A stretch of 60,000 nt of DNA, taken from positions 32,353,795 through 32,413,794 of the forward strand of contig NC_092670.1 of assembly GCF_964355755.1 (NCBI RefSeq), given 5' to 3'. Below, piece by piece: positions 1-9,895 of this stretch. The first letter of the stretch is position 1. Each line of letters begins with the position of its first letter. Below the pieces are notes generated by a model. It saw only the letters and a program-made list of their open reading frames with translations. It did not search any database and had not been told where the DNA came from. The position numbers and the translations under genes are program-made. This DNA comes from Antedon mediterranea (taxonomy: Eukaryota > Echinodermata > Crinoidea > Comatulida > Antedonidae).

Positions 1-1530
1 AGGTTTTTATAATGTGTAACAGAGACATCCTAACCACTGTCGGTTCTTTTGATCTTCAATTTTCCTCTTGTTGGTGAATGTATTGTTATGCAAATTACCG
101 AATTGACGGAATTCAACGATTTTACAGGAAATGGGGTAAAAATGAACGTTAAAAATTGTTAAAATCTGTAATCGTTGACGTTGAACGAACTTCAACGTTA
201 GGATCGTTAAAACTGACCAATCAAATGATTAAAAAATTACGTCATTGCAATTTGTGAAAAAATAGGTACGCACTGACATTCTTGAATATTTGCAACGCGA
301 CGATGTTTTTCACCTTTTTTGTACACTTTTTAAGGTCGAATATTTCAAAATAACAAGTAGTTATAATTATAGTTTTAAAAAAAGGAATGTTTAAGTATTA
401 TAATATTTGTTTTTAGTGTAAGTATAGATTAAGATATAAGCGAAAACATATCCAAGGCAGTTAGGCTGGTTTGAAACATCAAAACTCTTAACTTTTCCAC
501 ACGGTTTTGCAACATTAACACTTCACGTCAGCGTGTCCCAACAACGCTCGAAAGACCCAAGAAACAATGAACAATGAACGATTGCGTAAAAATATGTAAA
601 TATTAGCGGTCCGGGTCGATCATTATTGAACAATACCATAAAACTTCGCAAATTTTGCTGAGTCAACGAGGGGATTAAGGTCGTTGTTGATGACTCTGCA
701 AATTTACATAGCAAAGAGATACACAGCGTCGAAACTGTCGGCAAGTGTGCACAAAGGGAAATTTAATCATAATAATTTTAATTGTTTCCAGTATCTGGTA
801 AATTGTTTTCTCAGCATTGTGTAACTGCTGACTAAACCTCAGTATTTATAAGTTTATCAAAAGCTCTACTTTATTGATAAATGTCATAATATGATAAAAT
901 ATTCTATTTCTCTGTATTGAAATGTAAAATTACTTTTAAAATGTTATTCTTTATAATTTATCATGATTATTTTGAGTTTACTGTTCAATATTTTCGCTGA
1001 ATACACTCGCTATATTGTGACAAATTTGAGACGCCATATCTTCCTAGTCAGGTCAGAGAAATCTGATACTGGAAAAACAGGAATATTCTGTATGAGGGTC
1101 GAGTCGTCGGCGACTAAACCGTCAACCCAGCTAGTGAGGTGGATGGCTGGATGGAAATAAAAAATAAAATCCATCTATAATTGCGAATGAGCTCTCGCAT
1201 TAGAAAGCCAACGGCCATCGCAAAATGTCAGTATAACCAGTGTAATGCAATTTCACGCAGGCCTCTATCATCTGCAAAACCACAGGAATCCCAGTAAGTC
1301 GGACAGCACTGAGGCAGAAAGTAACGAGAACCCACTATTAAATACCGCCGGGAATACCATAGGATACGTGTTAAACAGGGACCCTTAGTGTACCTATTAG
1401 ATGTTACTGAGGAAGGTTTCTGAGAATGAAAGGAGTGTTGACAGTGGTACCCCAAACTCCGCGGAAAGGAAACCGCTTGACGCTTATCAATCAGTATCAT
1501 GTCAACCTAATATGGGAAGAAGGGAAAGGC
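1..1530. other. AT-rich intergenic DNA, no gene seen
   Basis: No open frame here has recognisable protein similarity. The short frames at 523-744 and 963-1160 show no domain, and their bounds look random for AT-rich DNA. The stretch around 610-735 belongs to a dispersed repeat listed separately. The last few hundred bases may be the 5' part of the decayed retroelement that becomes recognisable at about 1539. Confidence 0.5.
610..735. repeat. dispersed repeat, partner at 9095-9205
   Basis: The core reads AAGGTCRTTRTTGATGACTC followed by CAAATTTACATAG-AAAG. It recurs in the same order near 9150-9190, preceded in both by GCAAATTT-GC-GAGTCA. The copies are diverged and no coding content is seen. 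Family unknown. Confidence 0.45.
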
Positions 1531-1538
1531 TTTCCAAA

Positions 1539-1875
1539 TTGGAACTCGGAATGTAAGAACTCTGAATCAGGATGGACACCTTGAGTTGATACTGCACAGG
1601 AAACCAAAATGAAAGAGCTGACAGGCTTGCTGAAGTCTGCTGTGCCAGCAACCTAACAATCACGAATGCTTGTTTAGATCACCACAAAAGAAACCTGTAC
1701 ACATGAAAATCACCTGGTGATCAAGCCGGAGTCATTGTAGTAGACCAGCGAGCAAATACTTGGAAGAATCAAAAGAACTCATAAGAAGCCGTGGATTAGT
1801 CAAGTAGTACTTGATCTTGCTGAGGAAAAGAGCAGGTTGCGTAATCAAAGAAACACACCAACCCAAGAAAGAATT

Positions 1876-1919
<44 letters not shown>

Positions 1920-2539
1920 ATTGCCTGAAAGAGATAAAAAGAGTTATAAAATTAAGAATTCTGTGGTAAATTATACGTACATTGTTAAGGATTGAAAAAC
2001 GTGTAAAGAGTGTATAACATAGAGGAATTTTTTTTTCTTTCCTTATACTATTATATATAAAATGCAATGGTAGGAGTGAGATATCAGTTGTACTGAAAGT
2101 TAGTTAATGTCAATTATATTGTATTGTATCATTACATTACTCATGTGCTCAATGTACTCATTGTAAACGAACATTTTATTGATGAAGAAATAAAAGTGGG
2201 TCGATCCTACATAAGACAACAAAAAAAGAATTGTTTGCAAAGATCCAACGAAACATCCGGAGAGATAAGGTAATTGGGCCCGTGTAAAGTGGATCAGTAA
2301 TTCTGATGCTAATGGCATATCTAAAGAAATGTTTGAACAAATTAAAACTTTAAAACAAATCTACCTCAGCACACAGCAAGCATGTATCAAAGACAGATGG
2401 AAATGTGCTCAATGAATTAGTAGATATCATAAACAGCGTATGGCATAAATCGTTTTGAAAATCAGATGGAGAAGAATCTTGTCCATGCCGAAATCACTGG
2501 TAGTACAGGCTATATGTGACATTTATCCTATGTAACCTT
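1539..2539 (+). pseudogene. RTE-like non-LTR retrotransposon, left half (endonuclease remnant)
   Basis: From 1539 the + strand reads IGTRNVRTLNQDG, close to the GT-W-NVRTL start of apurinic-type endonuclease domains in RTE-like elements often annotated as craniofacial development protein 2-like. The following frames are full of stops and shifts. The 2370-2420 stretch still reads as the linker that precedes reverse transcriptase in this family (CIKDRWKCAQ). The element is interrupted at 2540 by the foldback element and resumes at about 6935. The 42-T run at 1877-1918 lies inside it. Confidence 0.55.
1877..1918. repeat. poly(T) run, 42 bases
   Basis: An uninterrupted run of T. It is probably an A-tail of a minus-strand retroposition or simple expansion, and its length may be unreliable in assembly. 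It makes a false lysine-rich frame on the minus strand. Confidence 0.9.
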
Positions 2540-3152
2540 GAAAAAATTCTAATAAAAGGTCTTTTGGTATTTTCTTGTAGCTTTAGGTGTGAATAAATAC
2601 CAAAAAATTTTTGCAGCCTTCTAGTTGCTGCGTTAGTGAGATATTGAGGGTCAAAGGTCAGTGACCTTTTTGTGGCATTTGATGGCTCATAACTCCTCAA
2701 TTCCTGGGTTTAAAAAGACAACTGTGGTGTCTACATCTATGTTTTAGTGGTCAAACAACAAAATAAAGTTTTTGCAAATTTCGGGTTACTTGTGCCATTG
2801 GTCAGATAGTCGGGTCAAGGGTCATTGACCTTTATTCATTAATAACTACTACTAGTTTAGGACCTGGGTAAGATTTGTATGCATTCAATTTAGGAGAGAA
2901 TATCTCAACTGTTATAGGATAATTAGACCCCAAGGAACAACATGGGATATGTGCCAAATTCGTTATCGGGGGCGAACATGCCCAAAATCGGGGTCAAAGG
3001 TTAGAAATGTGTGGTTCTTATATCTCGACAACCAAATCATACAGATTTGCTTTTGGTGTCAAATTGTTCAGAAAATACATATTTATATTCAGTCTAACAC
3101 AACGTTTACCCCAAAAAATGACCGGAAATGCTTTTACTGACCTTTGACCAAA

Positions 3153-4868
3153 CTTACTTACTTAATGTCATCCCACTATTAAGTGGGTGCCATGATAATT
3201 TGTCTCCACACATCTCTATCAAGCATGCTCTTTCTCAGTTCACTCAGGTCTAGTTTGGTATCTTTCAACAGAATGTCGAGCGAAGTCAATTGAGGTCTTC
3301 CCACTTTCCTTTTCTCTTCTGGTTCCCAAAGGAGAACTCTTAAGGCAGGCTCAGAGCTTCTCATAACATGACCGGCAAGGCCCATGCGACGTCTTTGAAT
3401 GATGGTCGTAAGACGGGGAAGGTTGGCATATAGTGTCTTGTTGGTGGCGTGTGAGGACCATGGGATGTTTTGGACTTTCCTCAGCATGCGGGTGTATGCT
3501 CCATCCAATGATTTTGAGAGCGATGAAGTAAGATAGACTCCATGTCTCACAGCCGTAAAGAAGAATGGCTTCAACTGTTGACTTAAAGAGGCGGATTTTT
3601 GTGGACTTGTTGATACGAGATGCCCATATTTTTGAAAGACTGTTCAGCGCACCCCATGCTTGACCAAGTCTTGCTTCGACATCATGGTTAGTGGATGAAC
3701 AGTAGCTTCCGAGGTACTTGAAATCCTCTACTTGTTCTATTGCTGATCCATCCAGTGCGAGAGTTATAGAAGGTGATGAGGGGTGTAAATGTATGAATTG
3801 GGTCTTCTTGATGTTTAAGTATAAACCTATAGCTTGTGTGGCTTGTTGAATTCTGTGCAGTAGATTTTCGGCAGCATGTATGGAATCTTCAAGAATGGCG
3901 ATGTCATCGGCAAAGTCCAGGTCTGGTAGTACTTCAGCTGGATGTCTTCTACTACGGCGGAGGGTGAGACCGTCTGATGATGTAGTTGCTGATCGCACTA
4001 CATAGTCAAGGCAGACAATAAACAAGAATGGAGCAAGAGGGTCTCCTTGAACTACGCCAGAGTCGATGTTGAAGCAATCAGTCTCACCATCTGGAGTCAG
4101 GACAACTGCTGATGTATTGATATACATTACTCTGATGGCTTCTACAATTTTATGAGGGATGCCGTATGCTAAGAGGATCTTCATCATGATGTTGCGATTG
4201 ATGGAATCGAAGGCTTTGCGAAAGTCAATAAAGATAATGACTGCCTCTTTGTGATGGTTCTTAACCTTTTCAACAATTCTCCTCAGTGCAAGAATGTGCG
4301 TAGTTGTTGATCGTGCCTGACGAAAGCCATTCTGGTTGGGGCGTAAAACTTCATTAATCACAGGACGTATCCTATTTAAAATCAGGCGATTGTAGATCTT
4401 TGCAGCCAATTGTGATAATGAAATACCCCTGTAGTTATCTGGTTTTGAAAGATCACCTTTTTTCGGGATATAAACGAAATTCCCCATTCTGATGGCCTGT
4501 TTCCATCAAGAATTTGATTGCAGAAAGAAGTGAGAGCTTTCTGGGTGCCCGGTAATTTCCATATTTTGATGGGAAGACCGTCAAGACCAGGTGCTTTGCC
4601 AGATTTCATCTGTTTGCAAGCAATTGACACCTCAGCCTCGGAGAACCTCTCGGAGCTTATCTGGTGGTTAAGTTGAAGATTTTGACGATATCCATGTCAT
4701 CTACCACTGAAGTCTCCACCGATAGTAGTTTGTGGAAGAGAGTTTTCCATGCTAGAGAACGATCCTCTCCCATGATGCAGGCACTTTGAGATCTCTTCCC
4801 TGAGAGTTGTTTGACAAGTTGCCATGCAGATCTTAAGCTGTTGGCCGATGCTGGTTGATCGAAAAAAA
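3153..4868 (-). mobile_element. 5'-truncated non-LTR retrotransposon inserted in foldback arm
   Basis: The insertion is defined by direct repeats of TGACCAAA at 3145-3152 and 4869-4876. Removing it restores continuity of the left arm when compared with the right arm. The 3' end, on the minus strand, finishes with a short AAGT-type tandem tail (3153-3165). The insert lacks its 5' part, as expected for target-primed reverse transcription. It is younger than the foldback element it sits in. Confidence 0.8.
3179..4866 (-). pseudogene. reverse transcriptase of the inserted RTE/Nimb-like retrotransposon, frameshifted
   Basis: The longest open part (3351-4487, 378 codons) holds the palm and fingers of a non-LTR reverse transcriptase: PDNYRGISL, NGFRQARSTT, the catalytic FIDFRKAFDSI and FADDIA motifs, and SGVVQGDPLAP. 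The frame after about 3530 continues in another register as the C-terminal thumb (YTRMLRKVQN, RRRMGLAGHVMR, KRKVGRPQ) down to 3179. Upstream, KSGKAPGLDGLPIKIWK near 4590 is in a third register. At least two frameshifts and a missing 5' end make it dead. The clade (RTE versus Nimb/I) is my reading of motif style only. Confidence 0.85.
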
Positions 4869-5044
4869 TGACCAAAAAAACACATTTTCTGGTTAAATTA
4901 TTCTTTAAAATGTCAATGGACACACTGTATGGTATAAAATGGAAGCATATACAATATGCTACCCATTGCTACCCAACTTGTATTGAAATTTTTAATTAGG
5001 AATATAACTTTATGGAAAATGTGCATAATTGACTTCAGTATTTA

Positions 5045-6080
5045 GAATTATTATTAATTTATCTTTATCAACTGGTACGACCTTTCCTGATGATTTGAAG
5101 TTGGGTCTAGTTACATTTATTTTAAAGAAACCTTCACTGGATCATACTTGCATGGCAAATTTTCGATCTATTTCTAATGTCGCTTTTTTATCTAATTGAT
5201 CCTTGAGAAATGCGTTGCTTTAGATCTCATACATTTTCTTGACGACAATAATCTGTTCGACCCTCTTCAATCAGCATATAGAAAGCACCACAGTACAGAG
5301 TCAGCCATTCTCAAGGTGCATAATGATATTATTTTAACTCTAAATAAAGGTAATTGTCTTTTTTCTGTGTACCTCGACCTGTCGGCAGCTTCTGATACCA
5401 TGGACTATTCCATTCTTATTGCAAGACTCTCGTCTATTGGTATCTGTGGATCTGCTCTAAATTGGTTCAAGTCATATTTGTCTTCTAGGAAGCAGCAGGT
5501 CCGGATTGGTAATGTCAAATCTACCTCTATCGACCTGAAATGCGGTGTTCCTCAAGGATCAATACTGGGTCCAGTATTGTTTTTAGTTTACATCTCGCCC
5601 ATGAGTGATATCATTAAGAGACATTGTGTCCAATATCATGTGTACGCAGATGATACACAACTGTACATCAGCTTTAATCCAGCAGAGTTTAATGAGGCGA
5701 AATCGGTTATCGAAGCTTGTGTTGTTGATGTTCAGGATTGTCTAACTAAAAACATGCTCTTTTTAAACCTGGTAAAACAGAAATCTTATTTCTTCATTCA
5801 AAACACTTCAAGAAATTGGCCATTGCTAGAAACATCAATCACATCATCGTTGGAGGTTAGATATATCGGAGTTGTATTTGACTCAGCAACGATTATGTCC
5901 AGACATATCAACAACATTAGTAACTGATACCTACCACCTTCGTAACATAAGATCAATTCGCAAACACACTCCTCGCTTATTAAACTTGTCCATGCACTAA
6001 TAACATCACGGTTAGACTACTGCAATGCCATTTTGTTTGGTCTACCAAATAAAGAACCTAATAAACTACAACTAAGTCTT
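5045..6080 (+). pseudogene. CR1-like reverse transcriptase fragment in foldback loop
   Basis: The open part at 5196-5927 encodes the centre of a CR1-type reverse transcriptase: QSAYRKHHSTESAIL, the altered motif LDLSAASDTMD (normally AFD), CGVPQGSILGPVLF and the YADDTQLY catalytic box. Upstream DNA from about 5070 continues in another frame (FPDDLKLGLVTFILKKPS), so there is a one-base shift near 5190. Downstream, [16 protein letters not shown] near 6005-6050 is again out of frame. Both ends of the element are missing. It is an inactive fragment. Confidence 0.85.
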
Positions 6081-6934
6081 TTCTTTTTTATACCAAATAT
6101 TTCATTACAACGCTAGAATTATTTCACCTAAAATAAACTTACATTAATTTATACTCATTTTTGTCTAAATTTAATAAAATATGCATATTTTCCAAAAATA
6201 ACATCACATAATTAAATACAAGTTGGGTAGCAATGGGTAGCATATTGTATATGCTTTCATTTGATACCATACAGTGTGTCCATTGACATTTTAAATATTT
6301 AACCCGAAAATGTGTTTTTTGGTCAAAGGTCAGTAAAAGCATTTCCGGTCATTTTTTTGGGTAAAAGTTGTGTTAGACCGAATATAAATATGTATATTCT
6401 GAACAATTTGACACCAAAAGCAAATCTGTATGACAAGTGGTTGTCGAGATATAAGAACCACACATTTCTAACCCTTGACCCCGATTTTGGGCATTTTCGC
6501 CCCAGATAACGAATTTGACACATATCCCATATTGTTCCTTGGGGTCAAATTATCCTATAACAGTTGAGATATTCTCTCATAAATTGAATGCATACAAATC
6601 TTACTCAGGTCCTACACTAGCAGTAGTTATTAATGAATAAAGGTCAATGACCTTTGACCTGACTATCTGACCAATGGCACAAGTAACCCAAAATTTGCAA
6701 AAACTTTATTTTGTTGTTTGACCACTAAAACATAGATGTAGAAACCACATTTGTCTTTTTAAACCCAGGAGTTGAGGAGTTATGAGCCATCAAATGCCAC
6801 AAAAAGGTCACTGACCTTTGACCCTCAATATCTCACTAACGCAGCAACTAGAAGGCTGCAAAAATTTTTTGGTAATTATTGACACCTAAAGCTACAAGAA
6901 AATACCAAAAGACCTTTTATTAGAATTTTTTCAT

Positions 6935-7885
6935 GGTCAAACCATATATAGCCGCTACTATGGTTGAAGAAGCTGAACAACCTCCACATTTATCTAAAGT
7001 TGAGCATGCAGTCAGCAAACTGAAGTCTGGAAAATCACCTGGTCTTGCCGAACTTATAAAATCCGCAGGGCAGCGTGGAATAGAAGCATTACACCAACTT
7101 TGCACAAGCATAGATAAACTTGGCCGGATTACTGGAAAATACAAGAGCTCTTTGTAATGTTCATAGACTACTCAAAAAGCGTTTGATTCGGTCAGTCACG
7201 TCAAACTGTTTGTTGTAATGACAGAAATGTGTTTCCCATCCGTTGTCAAACTGTTGCAGTCTTTGTACATAAACCAAAGAGGGAAGATCAGAAGAAATGG
7301 TGAAAATACGGTGGTATTCAGCATAACAAAAGTTGTAATACTGTACAAGGATGTATAGTCTCATCATATCTCTTTGTGACATACACAGAGAGAGTAATGC
7401 GGGTTTCTGAAGTGGATCCTTATGGGTTCAAAATATGAGGCATACCAAATTCTTCTCCGTTATCCTGATGACACAGTACTTCTTAAAACAACAGTAGAAG
7501 GCATCGAAAGCAAACTGCACAATTGCAGAACGGACAAAAGAAGGATGACCGAACTTCAAGATCTGTGGAATGATCGCAAGCTTACAACAGGACTACTGAA
7601 GATGAAATTAATCAAAATTCTAGTATGGAGTGTACTTCTTTTTTCGGCTTAGCGGGCTGGACTCTTAAGAAAGCAAACGAGAACAGGGTGCTTGTTGCCG
7701 AAATGTTCTGGAGAAAAATTGCTGAACATCACATGGAAATATAAAATAACAAACAGAAGCATACAAGGAAGGAACTTGGCGTGAAAAGAAAACTACTGGC
7801 GGAGATCATGAAAAGAAAATTAGCCTACTTTGGCCGTTTCGTAAGAGGAGAAGCGGCAGTGAAATTCGTAACTTAGATATATCTC
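6935..7885 (+). pseudogene. RTE-like non-LTR retrotransposon, right half (reverse transcriptase remnant)
   Basis: This continues the element interrupted at 2540. The first frame (6933-7157) reads HAVSKLKSGKSPG then AELIKSAGQRGIEALHQLCT, as in RTE-like reverse transcriptases. It then jumps to FIDYSKSV-FDSVSHVKLF near 7160, so the middle of the fingers domain has been deleted. YPDDTVLL near 7460 corresponds to the normally YADD active site, and KRKLAYFGRFVRGE near 7815 is the C-terminal end. Stops and shifts throughout make it non-functional. Confidence 0.75.
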
Positions 7886-7888
7886 TTA

Positions 7889-8718
7889 AGCCCCTTTCTC
7901 ACAGATGTGTCTGCAATATACCGGTACAGTGCTGGCGTCGTGCCGGTATCGTTACCGGCATATACCCATTCTCATCGGACTATCGTGCCGGAAATATAAC
8001 CGGTATATACCGGCTTTCTGTGAGAAAGGAGTCGGGCATATTCGGCCAATAAAAAGTCTCTGACAAAATAATTATTGAGGGCGTCCTTTATTGTTATTAT
8101 TTTTGTCTAGGGATATATGGCGGCGAATGTTAGGTTACAGATTATTATCTTCCTTTATAGCATATTTATGCAATACATGCTATGTACAGTATATTGTGCA
8201 TATATTATACAGGTACAGCAATTAATTAGCCGTCATCGGCAATCTGTAAAACACCTTAGGAGGCTGTACAATTTACAAGGCGACGAAGGGTCAGGCTAGT
8301 TAGGCACCAACAAAGAGCTAGCTAGGCCTATATGGCCCAGGCCTGCTATAGATTATGCTACAAATTTCTTCTTGTCCCCTTATTTTAAGCAGCTCTCTTA
8401 TCTCATTATCCCTCCAGTTTGACATTATTATTGTTAATTGAATTGAATCGGCGCCAAAGTGATACACTTGACCGCGCAAGGTGTCTGAAGCCTCGACAGG
8501 GAACCCCGGAATATAACGACGTTACGTTCTCACAGAATGACCGTCTGGCATTGCGGGGAATATCCCTAGAATATTACTAGGTCTAAAGCAGGTCATGTCG
8601 ATGCCGGCATGGTGCCGGCATGATGCCAAGACGACCCGTTCTCACAGAAAACCATACCGGCATGGTAATGGTATATTCCCGCAATATTCCTGGCACTCAG
8701 CTCTGTGAGAAAGGGGCT
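7889..8718. mobile_element. Harbinger-like element with 16-bp terminal inverted repeats
   Basis: The left end is AGCCCCTTTCTCACAG and the right end is its exact reverse complement. They are flanked by TTA at 7886-7888 and 8719-8721, and a 3-bp TWA duplication is typical of PIF/Harbinger transposons. Subterminal DNA is rich in GCCGGTAT-type inverted motifs on both sides. The only internal frame of note is 8117-8299, 60 codons, with a basic RRL segment but no DDE motifs, so this looks non-autonomous. It lies within the tail of the RTE-like remnant and is therefore younger. Confidence 0.85.
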
Positions 8719-8721
8719 TTA

Positions 8722-9708
8722 GATCTTTTAAGCTTCTTACTCAAAACAGATCTGCTTGAAATAAAGAGATACGGAGATTTGAAAGATTAATAGCCAGTAG
8801 CCAATCGTCAGTCATGATAATAATTAATATTGTATTCCTTAAATATATTATATTAGGCCAATTTTTTTTTAAATATATAAATTTTATTGAAAATGTATTT
8901 ATTTTTTATTTTAAAAGGAACTAGGCCTATAACACTATATTTACTAAATACATTTAACATAGGGTAGGCCTAATGTCGTATCATCATCATATGTATTTAG
9001 CCCGGTGAAGTCACACGGTTGCATGCCGTATTGAGATTTCGCAAGAGACTCTCTCGAAATGTCTTCATGCATCACTGATTTTGACTAAACAATAGAACTG
9101 CGCAAGCGCAAATTTGCAGAGTCACTAACGATGACCAATACGCTTTAAGGTCATTATTGATGACTCGTCAAATTTACATAGAAAAGCAAGTGCGACACAG
9201 GAGCCGTTGCATATCTCTGATAGTGTTGTCTGAGATTACACGGTCAATTGAACGGGTCTAATTCCTTTGCTGAACGCGTCACCTGTGGTTGTTTGAAAAT
9301 AAATTGTCGATGGCGCACGTCTATTACGAAATATTGGTAGTTTTGTTTAAACATTATCAACATTAAGTTTTTTTCTACTGTAATATAGAGAGGATGTGTG
9401 TTATTTTGGCTTCTGAATTTACCATTTTATAAATACATGCATTAGTCATTGACTTGCTGGCCTAACAATTAAAACAAGGTCATATACATGGCTGCGGTCG
9501 CGTGCTAAAGTTAGTGTTTACCGACCGACCGACCAACCGACCGACATAGTGAGCTGTAGAGTCGCGACTAAAAAGCATTTAATGAAGAAAGGACATAACA
9601 CTGTTTTAAAAAGCTGTTACGTCAAAAAGTCGAGCGGCGTTTTTTGTAAGAAATATTGTTTGTTCTAACACCATTTTATCACCTTCATTTTATATTTATT
9701 TTCCACAG
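8722..9708. other. AT-rich DNA upstream of first visible ABCB6 exon
   Basis: It holds the second copy of the dispersed repeat (about 9095-9205) and a CCGA microsatellite (9519-9545). I searched all frames for the N-terminal membrane region of ABCB6 and did not find it here. Three TAGGCCTA palindromes lie at 8333 (inside the Harbinger-like element), 8922 and 8965. Confidence 0.5.
9519..9545. repeat. CCGA microsatellite
   Basis: Imperfect tandem ACCG/CCGA tetranucleotides, about six copies, immediately before a short non-repetitive stretch. Confidence 0.8.
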
Positions 9709-9895
9709 CCACATCCAAAAGAAAATGTCCAAAGGTCAGCATGGGCAGGGTTCTGGCACAAGACTAAGCTGATATGGCCATACATTTGGCCAAAGGGTCA
9801 CTATATTCTACAAATCAAGGTCATCATCTGTCTGTTAATACTAATTACTGGACGTGTTGCTAATGTTTATGTTCCTGTGCTTTACAAAGATATTG
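9709..9895 (+). CDS. ABCB6: ABCB6 exon: linker and first core membrane helix
   Basis: After a CACAG acceptor it encodes a polar linker, then WPYIWPKG and the helix [20 protein letters not shown] ending LYKDI. It runs from phase 0 to phase 1. Being in phase 0 at its start, it must be preceded by at least one further coding exon. Confidence 0.9.

Larger units (their letters stand above)
2540..6932. mobile_element. foldback DNA element A with long inverted arms
   Basis: The sequence from 2540 (GAAAAAATTCTAATAAAAGG) is the reverse complement of that ending at 6932. Pairing continues for about 0.6 kb to 3144, and resumes at 4877-5040 against about 6110-6330 once a secondary insertion is removed. 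The arms therefore total roughly 0.75 kb each. No transposase is seen; the loop holds a CR1-like fragment. The termini cut a decayed RTE-like retroelement in two. No clear target duplication was identified. The arms carry several AGGTCA-type DR1 motifs, for example at 2648-2660, 3138-3150, 6320-6332, 6648-6660 and 6822-6834. Confidence 0.8.

Noticed and set aside
1732-2067. minus-strand frame with a lysine run
   Set aside because: The run is the 42-T homopolymer inside a dead retroelement.
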